64,000 nt of DNA from Pyronema omphalodes (Eukaryota; Ascomycota; Pezizomycetes; Pezizales; Pyronemataceae). Shown here piece by piece: positions 58,855 through 64,000 of this stretch (position 1 is the stretch's first letter; each line of letters starts with the position of its first letter). Position numbers and translations under genes: made by a program. The notes beneath the pieces were generated by a model, which had not been told where the DNA came from, did no database searches, and saw only the letters and a list, made by a program, of their open reading frames with translations. The DNA is taken from contig JAJJXM010000014.1 of assembly GCA_024516155.1 (NCBI GenBank), positions 434,001-498,000 on the forward strand. The letters are read 5' to 3'.

Positions 58855-59784
58855 CTATACGGTACCGACAATATCAGTACTGATGCATACACCCAAAATA
58901 AAGCAGAAGCATAAAGATCCAGTTGTACAGCAAGAAATTATGGAAAACCTACAGAATATACAGAGCCTCTGCTACCAGAGGATCGTGCAGGCTATGCAGC
59001 AGCAGAATTGACGAGTCAACACTAGTTATCGACCGCCTCCTATTTTAAAAATGAAAGACGGCAGTATAATCCGATGGAGCAAGCTGTTGCGAAAGCTTGT
59101 GCTAAGTAGTTCTGCGAAAGGCAACTACGGGCGATGTTTAAGTTGGCTTTGGTGGACGTACGATAAGAAGTCGTAGCCCGTGTAAGGAAACAAATGTGGT
59201 GCGATTAGTGGTAGATACTGTAGTGGAGGAAGATCGAACTCGATGTTATTGAGACGACGATGGTAAAAGATCAAGTTGGAAAGGCAGTGCGAAACAACAG
59301 CGAAGCTTGTGGAGGAGTAACAGAAGAGCTACAGTGAGTGTACCGAAGATGATGAGCTAATATAAAGGGATGGATGCTACTAGAAGGACTGGAAGGAGGA
59401 CCGGGAAGAGGACTGGGAGGAGGACTGGGAGGAGGACTGGGAGGAGGAAACAACGGGGCTTTAAGTCTTTATGGAGTGAGCTCTTTGCGACATGCTTTGA
59501 CAAGCAACAGGTGGAAGGCACAAGGACAGGCAGGACAACTTACGGGGACTGAAACTAGCCGGCTGCGACATGCCTTCGCCCAAGGCTGCCTACCAACGGG
59601 TACGGCAGTGAGCAGTATCGGTGCTCAGTGGGAGCTGCTGAATACCGCTGAGCTGTTGTTTCTGGGCTATAGCTGCAAACATCGCGGTGGAGCTCTCTAC
59701 GCCGTCACGTCCAACGAGGAAACCCTGCAGAAGCACTGGGAAGGAATTGTCCAGGACCACCCCTGTGTATTTTGGGGGGACTGA
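58855..59784 (+). pseudogene. Decayed coding segment with transition-type stops
   Basis: A single plus-strand frame reads as protein over about 900 nt: YFKNERRQYNPMEQAVAK, FCERQLRAMFKLALVDVR, EVVARVRKQMW, WRKIELDVIETTMV. It is interrupted by TAA at 58912 and 59164, TAG at 59023, 59107, 59206, 59212 and 59221, and TGA at 59335, 59350 and 59353. Seven of ten stops are explicable as CAA/CAG turned to TAA/TAG. From ATG 59374 the frame is open for 136 codons with a glycine-rich start. I do not recognise the protein; transposon origin is plausible. Confidence 0.45.
59392..59448. repeat. 12-bp G-rich tandem repeat
   Basis: Tandem GGACTGGGAGGA units, four to five copies, within the decayed coding segment. 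They encode GGGL repeats. Confidence 0.85.
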
Positions 59785-62268
59785 TAATCTGTGACGTTGC
59801 TGCTGTTGTAGTTCGCGAAGGTAGTGTGGGGTCTTATTCGCGGGCTGTTGCACGCGCGAGTAGAGTCGTTGCAACTTGCAACCCACCCCATCAACCTAAT
59901 CAGATCATCCGCTCTCATTATCCATTACATGGAACCGTCTTGCTGCCCAAACACTACTTACGGTATTCTCTGATTCCAGAGTACATTCTATCAACAACCA
60001 AATTATCTGAGTAGGTCCAATCATATGTTTCACGACATTATTTTCGATGGAAAACAGCGCAGCGGACTGACAAGAAGTCTCCTACAAGACCCAAGGTCAT
60101 GCTCTAAATCGAGCCACAGCAGGCAAGCATACAGTAGGCTGTGAGATGCCTCAGGTGCGAGACACTCCGTCACTTCGATACCAGAGTGGCACCATCAAAA
60201 CGCTGGATTATAATCGGCTTCATTGATGGAAGAAAGTGCACTTCTTATCGTCCGCCTTCGTCTTGGTGAAAGTGACCAAGGCGCTAAAACGATCTTCAGT
60301 CGCGTCGAGGAGACACGCCTCTCAGTGATGTCTACTCTAGAGTATCCCCAGTTTTTTTCCGTATCAACGATGGCATGAGATTGCAGGTGTCGTCATATTA
60401 CCACTTTGAAAGATACTTCTCTAACTAAGAACCCTCGACCTATAACCTCGTTCTACAGATATGTCACTTGAGGCTACTTCTACAGGTGAATCACTCTCCT
60501 CGTAGAGTACGTTAGGTACCTATTACATAGGGACTAGGGATGGATAATTCACTAAAGTGCAAATATCCAATTCCTTTCCGCGAACATGAGATGGGGGATC
60601 TAGATGAATTTCTTAGAGCCTCCCCTCGATTTTTTTCCCCGCCCTGCAGGTAGAAGTACACCCCTCCAGTCCCAGCGCACTCTTATAGAGAGGTTCGACT
60701 GTACACAATACCGCCTTCCATCGCTTGCCACGAGAAGACCATTGTCAGCCATTTGAAATTTTCATCTCCCTCAAAATTACTCGCCGGTTACAACGCTTCT
60801 TAAAGGTTCCACGTTTTCTTGAGGTCTCAGGATGCCTTCTTATGACGAAATTCAAAACCTCGAAATATTTTCTTTTCTCGTACGAGGTTTGGCCAGTTAT
60901 CTACGCCACAACACGGTACAACACGATTTGTACTATTGTTCGTGACTCTCGCACTCTTGTACCTTCAATATTTTCCCTGCATTTGGCAGCTTCTTTTTGA
61001 CAGCCAGCGAGCAATCGTCTGCAGGATCACTGTGTCGTACCATAAATCGTGTACGCTCGAATTTCGAACTGGTGGAACCCCCACTTCTGAAGCTTTCCGC
61101 ATTACTGTATGTAAAGGGCGGAGCCCCAGAGCCATGGTTAAATTTTCCTTCCATCACATTTGTGACCCAGACAACTTTGAGTATCTTTTCACCGCATAGC
61201 TTCGTTGATTCATCAAAAATGAAATATGCGCGGTGCACCCTCGTTTTCAGAATCACGTCGCTACGCACATGACTTTTATTGCTGTATAATCGTGGTGATA
61301 TACTCTAAGAACCATACATATTACACCCTAGGATCCATTAAATCCGTATGTATGCAAAGGAACGCCTCAGCCTTAGGCGGCACTCGACATACGGACGGCA
61401 ACCGCTCTGCCCCTTCGGAAGCCAGGAAGCACCATGCATGTAACAAACGCTGTGACAGCTGTGGAAGCGGACAACGACAATTGCATTTCTTTATTTATTT
61501 CTTTACATGTTTTGATACCATTCCTACCATCATTAACGTGTAGCTATTTGAAATCAATTCAATATTGTATTTAGTTATGAAACAGAGTTATCTCAAAGGT
61601 ATCAATCACGACGCGATAGACGGGATATGGCGCCACATATTCTTCTTCCCTGCCCCCCTCCCACCTGACCCAATCGAGATTCTCTGCATCATTACCTCAT
61701 CGCATCATAGCATCAAAGCATCATAGCATCATCGCATCACAGTATCATCCCCTTTTCTTCATTACGCTTGGGCGATGCATTCCTTCTGTTCCGCTTGTGA
61801 TTCCTCCTGTCTCCTCCAAATTCCGTTTGGCTCGCATTTGAGGCTCCACAAAACCTCTGCATCCTTCGTACCATACTGTTTTCCCTCTCAAGTGGCAAAT
61901 CAGCGTTTTCAAGAATTGATGGAAGTATGATTATCACACTGAGATTAAATTCAAAAAATAGACATGGGATTATCCAGCATTCTACTGGGGGCGCTTTGCT
62001 CTTGTGTACAGGACGAGCCCGGTAAATCATGGAACTCGTACATCCTACAAAGTTACAACGAATTTCTCGTTGTTTTCTAAAGCATTGGTGTAATATTCAT
62101 ATGTGTAACTTCACGAGAAACTTTAGATGTGTTGACGAGCTCAAGTCCGGTTGGAATATCGAAGGAATTGATTTTACTCGTTCCAAGGTTAACTAGCGCC
62201 ACTCGCGGTCGCTCGTAAGCAGCACCTGCCATCCTAATAATTAATGACTACATGCCTATCGTACCATA
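59785..62268. other. Intergenic, 2.5 kb
   Basis: A CATCATAG-type microsatellite lies at 61686-61748. No supported gene. Confidence 0.5.
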
Positions 62269-62811
62269 TTATAACCATAATTCATATCGGCAGCCTTCTT
62301 TGCTTGCTCTTCGCCAACCTCTGTTATTTCCAAACAAAATTCCTTCGTAATCCTCTTGCCAAGACGTTTCGGCGGCTCTTATGGCGGTGAGATCGGTAAT
62401 ACAGTATACTGTAGCCTGTTCCCTAGCTTGCACCTACTCAAACCATCCTTTAAGTGAAACCTCAAGATGATCCTAGAAACATAGAGAGAGCTCATGAGTT
62501 ACAGCCTCAAGTATGGTATCCTTAGCTTGACGCTATAAGGACAGAATAATAAAGTGGTGTATTTGGCATCCCTGGCTCAGTATCCTGTACCCTCGGAAGA
62601 GCAGATCAGCAGGCATCTTCTCCATTTCCGCCAGCACTACATTGTACAGAACTGACAGCTATGCACCAGTGTCGCGAAGTGCCAAGTAGATTTTAGAAAG
62701 CTTGAAGCCTAATGACCGGATGTCAACGATTCCGGTTCCTGAATAGATAAACTAGATAGACACTAAAAACCACACTACATAATAAACACATCTAATTCTT
62801 AGAAGCACAGC
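62269..62811 (-). pseudogene. Decayed ORF interrupted only by TAG, retropepsin-like
   Basis: The minus-strand frame between TAG 62812-62814 and TAA 62269-62271 runs 180 codons with five TAG stops (62752, 62659, 62533, 62473 and 62434) and no TAA or TGA. The text reads as protein: IVDIRSLGFKLSKIYLALRDTGA, LSVLYNVVLAEMEK, RQAKDTILEAVTHEL, VQAREQATVYCITDL. LALRDTGA followed by LSVL resembles a retropepsin active site, so it may be a retrotransposon relic. All five TAGs could derive from CAG. Confidence 0.45.
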
Positions 62812-62814
62812 CTA

Positions 62815-64000
62815 TGTCAGCTCGCTAACGTCCCACGTATAAAAAAGTCCAAACAATACCGTATGACACATGTACGACATGCCGATGATCCCGATTTCCA
62901 TCAACAGTCATCATCAAAATATCATGAAACTCTCACCGGGGCACCGTTCAGGCGTGGGAAAGTAAGATGCATAAACTTGGACTATTGAATTCAGTGAATT
63001 CGTGATCGTACTGTGGTTCGGCAAGAAGTTCGGCAGGAAGCTGCAGGGTTAGAAGGGTCATCGTGAATTAGGAGGTGGAGATTACGCCTTGACAATCTTG
63101 TGAATTCGTATCAGTGGGATGAATTTTAGAGCGGCAAAAATACGGGTATTATTATTGCATTGGTTGATTTGTTTTGATAAGCTACGTGTTGAATATGTAT
63201 AACATTAATGATAAAAAATAGAAAGCCATATCCCTAGCAACTTGATTATCATGATCGCCATTGTGGAGAGTATGACAAGGGTCATGGATCTGATCGCTCT
63301 GTCCTACCAGGATCTGAGAGTGAGAGAATAATCGCAAGTATTACTCTATTGGCTACATTGTTTTGACAAAATACGTGTTAAATATGGATTTATATTTCTT
63401 TAAAAATCAAACCCCGTATCCCTAGCTAGCAGCATGATTACCATTTTCATTGTGGAGAGTATGACAAGGTTCATAAGTAAGAAGTTCTCGATCGATTATC
63501 TCATCGCCTTTACATTTCAATTACAGAGTGAACGGGTAGAGCCTGTTTAAAATTGATACAGATAACTTCTTAGCATTGAAAAGGACTTGCCCCGGATGAT
63601 TGAATAGATTGCTCGGTTTCAGGTTGATAGTTTTTCCATACCAGGCACCACGGACCTTTCTCACCGCACCTGTACTACCAAGATTCAGAAGTTCGGATGA
63701 AAGTCAAAGTATCACCCGTCATGTTTACCTTGCAACGCTTTTATTTTAAACCTAAGACAAGTCGGAATATGCTTAAAGCAGCCACCGTACTACATCGTGT
63801 TGCACTGGTGTATCAAGGGCCTTTTGTTGTACTGTATGCTGCCGTGGTAATGGGTCGATTGTTCTCTATTCTGTTGTTCAAACTTCTTACATTTCACCGC
63901 TATCGCAATTTATCGGATGATTCCTTGGTCTGCTCAGGAGATTCTTCGAGTAGTACCCCACAAAATCTGATGATGTGATGATCTTCGCATGAAATGCAAA
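62815..64000. other. Intergenic, 1.2 kb, with diverged duplication
   Basis: A diverged direct duplication with 189-bp offset: TTTTGATAAGCTACGTGTTG...TGTGGAGAGTATGACAAGG (63170-63290) recurs at 63360-63480. No supported gene; a 93-codon open stretch at 63697-63978 has no recognised feature. Confidence 0.5.

Noticed and set aside
1..64000. CRISPR arrays, rRNA, bacterial operons or riboswitches
   Set aside because: No regularly spaced repeats or conserved rRNA blocks were seen; introns and element types show fungal nuclear DNA.

Overview
This window is filamentous-fungus (Dikarya) genomic DNA, about 64 kb, repeat-rich and gene-poor. The evidence is short introns (48-86 nt) with GT..AG ends and CTAAC-like branch sites, TATA boxes with pyrimidine-rich leaders, intron-bearing tRNA-Ile(AAT) genes, a Ty3/gypsy retrotransposon and large Helitrons. 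I cannot fix the phylum: decayed coding segments carry CA-to-TA-type stops (RIP-like, commoner in Pezizomycotina), but nothing else decides it.

Region 1 (1-22,665) is a nest of mobile elements. A Ty3/gypsy element on the minus strand (pol 1-2608, running off the window; gag 2584-4734; putative 1.49-kb LTR 4765-6254) sits exactly at the edge of a Helitron fragment (6255-11216). Nine bases further on is a complete-looking second Helitron (11226-22665, 11,440 bp). Where they overlap, the two Helitrons appear identical apart from one base deletion. The Helitron encodes an OB-fold-like protein, a Rep-helicase in three exons, and, antisense, a probable 2-oxoglutarate/Fe(II) dioxygenase. It ends in a GGCCGGCC hairpin and a non-canonical CTTG-3'. 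The simplest history is two neighbouring Helitron insertions, then a recent retrotransposon insertion into the left one.

Region 2 (22.7-64 kb) looks almost empty by long-ORF criteria. It nevertheless holds a scattered family of small, fast-evolving genes (27.7, 31.3, 33.1, 41.6, 51.0 and 58.6 kb, both strands). They share a roughly 30-residue core: G-W/Y, three residues, V, two residues, P-G, then an acidic/hydrophobic helix ending D/E-x-x-F. The flanks are low-complexity and disordered. Several members have tiny first exons, so plain ORF finding misses them. Four have a TATA box followed by a 150-490 nt ATG-free CT-rich leader. I do not recognise the family; it is the best candidate here for something undescribed. 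Weaker matches, possibly relics, cluster near 51.5-52.6 kb.

The same region has one intact and one degenerate tRNA-Ile(AAT), three copies of a ~50-bp palindrome, several minisatellites, long poly-G tracts, and at least three decayed coding segments whose stops look like transition mutations. The rest is intergenic sequence in which I see no supportable gene.
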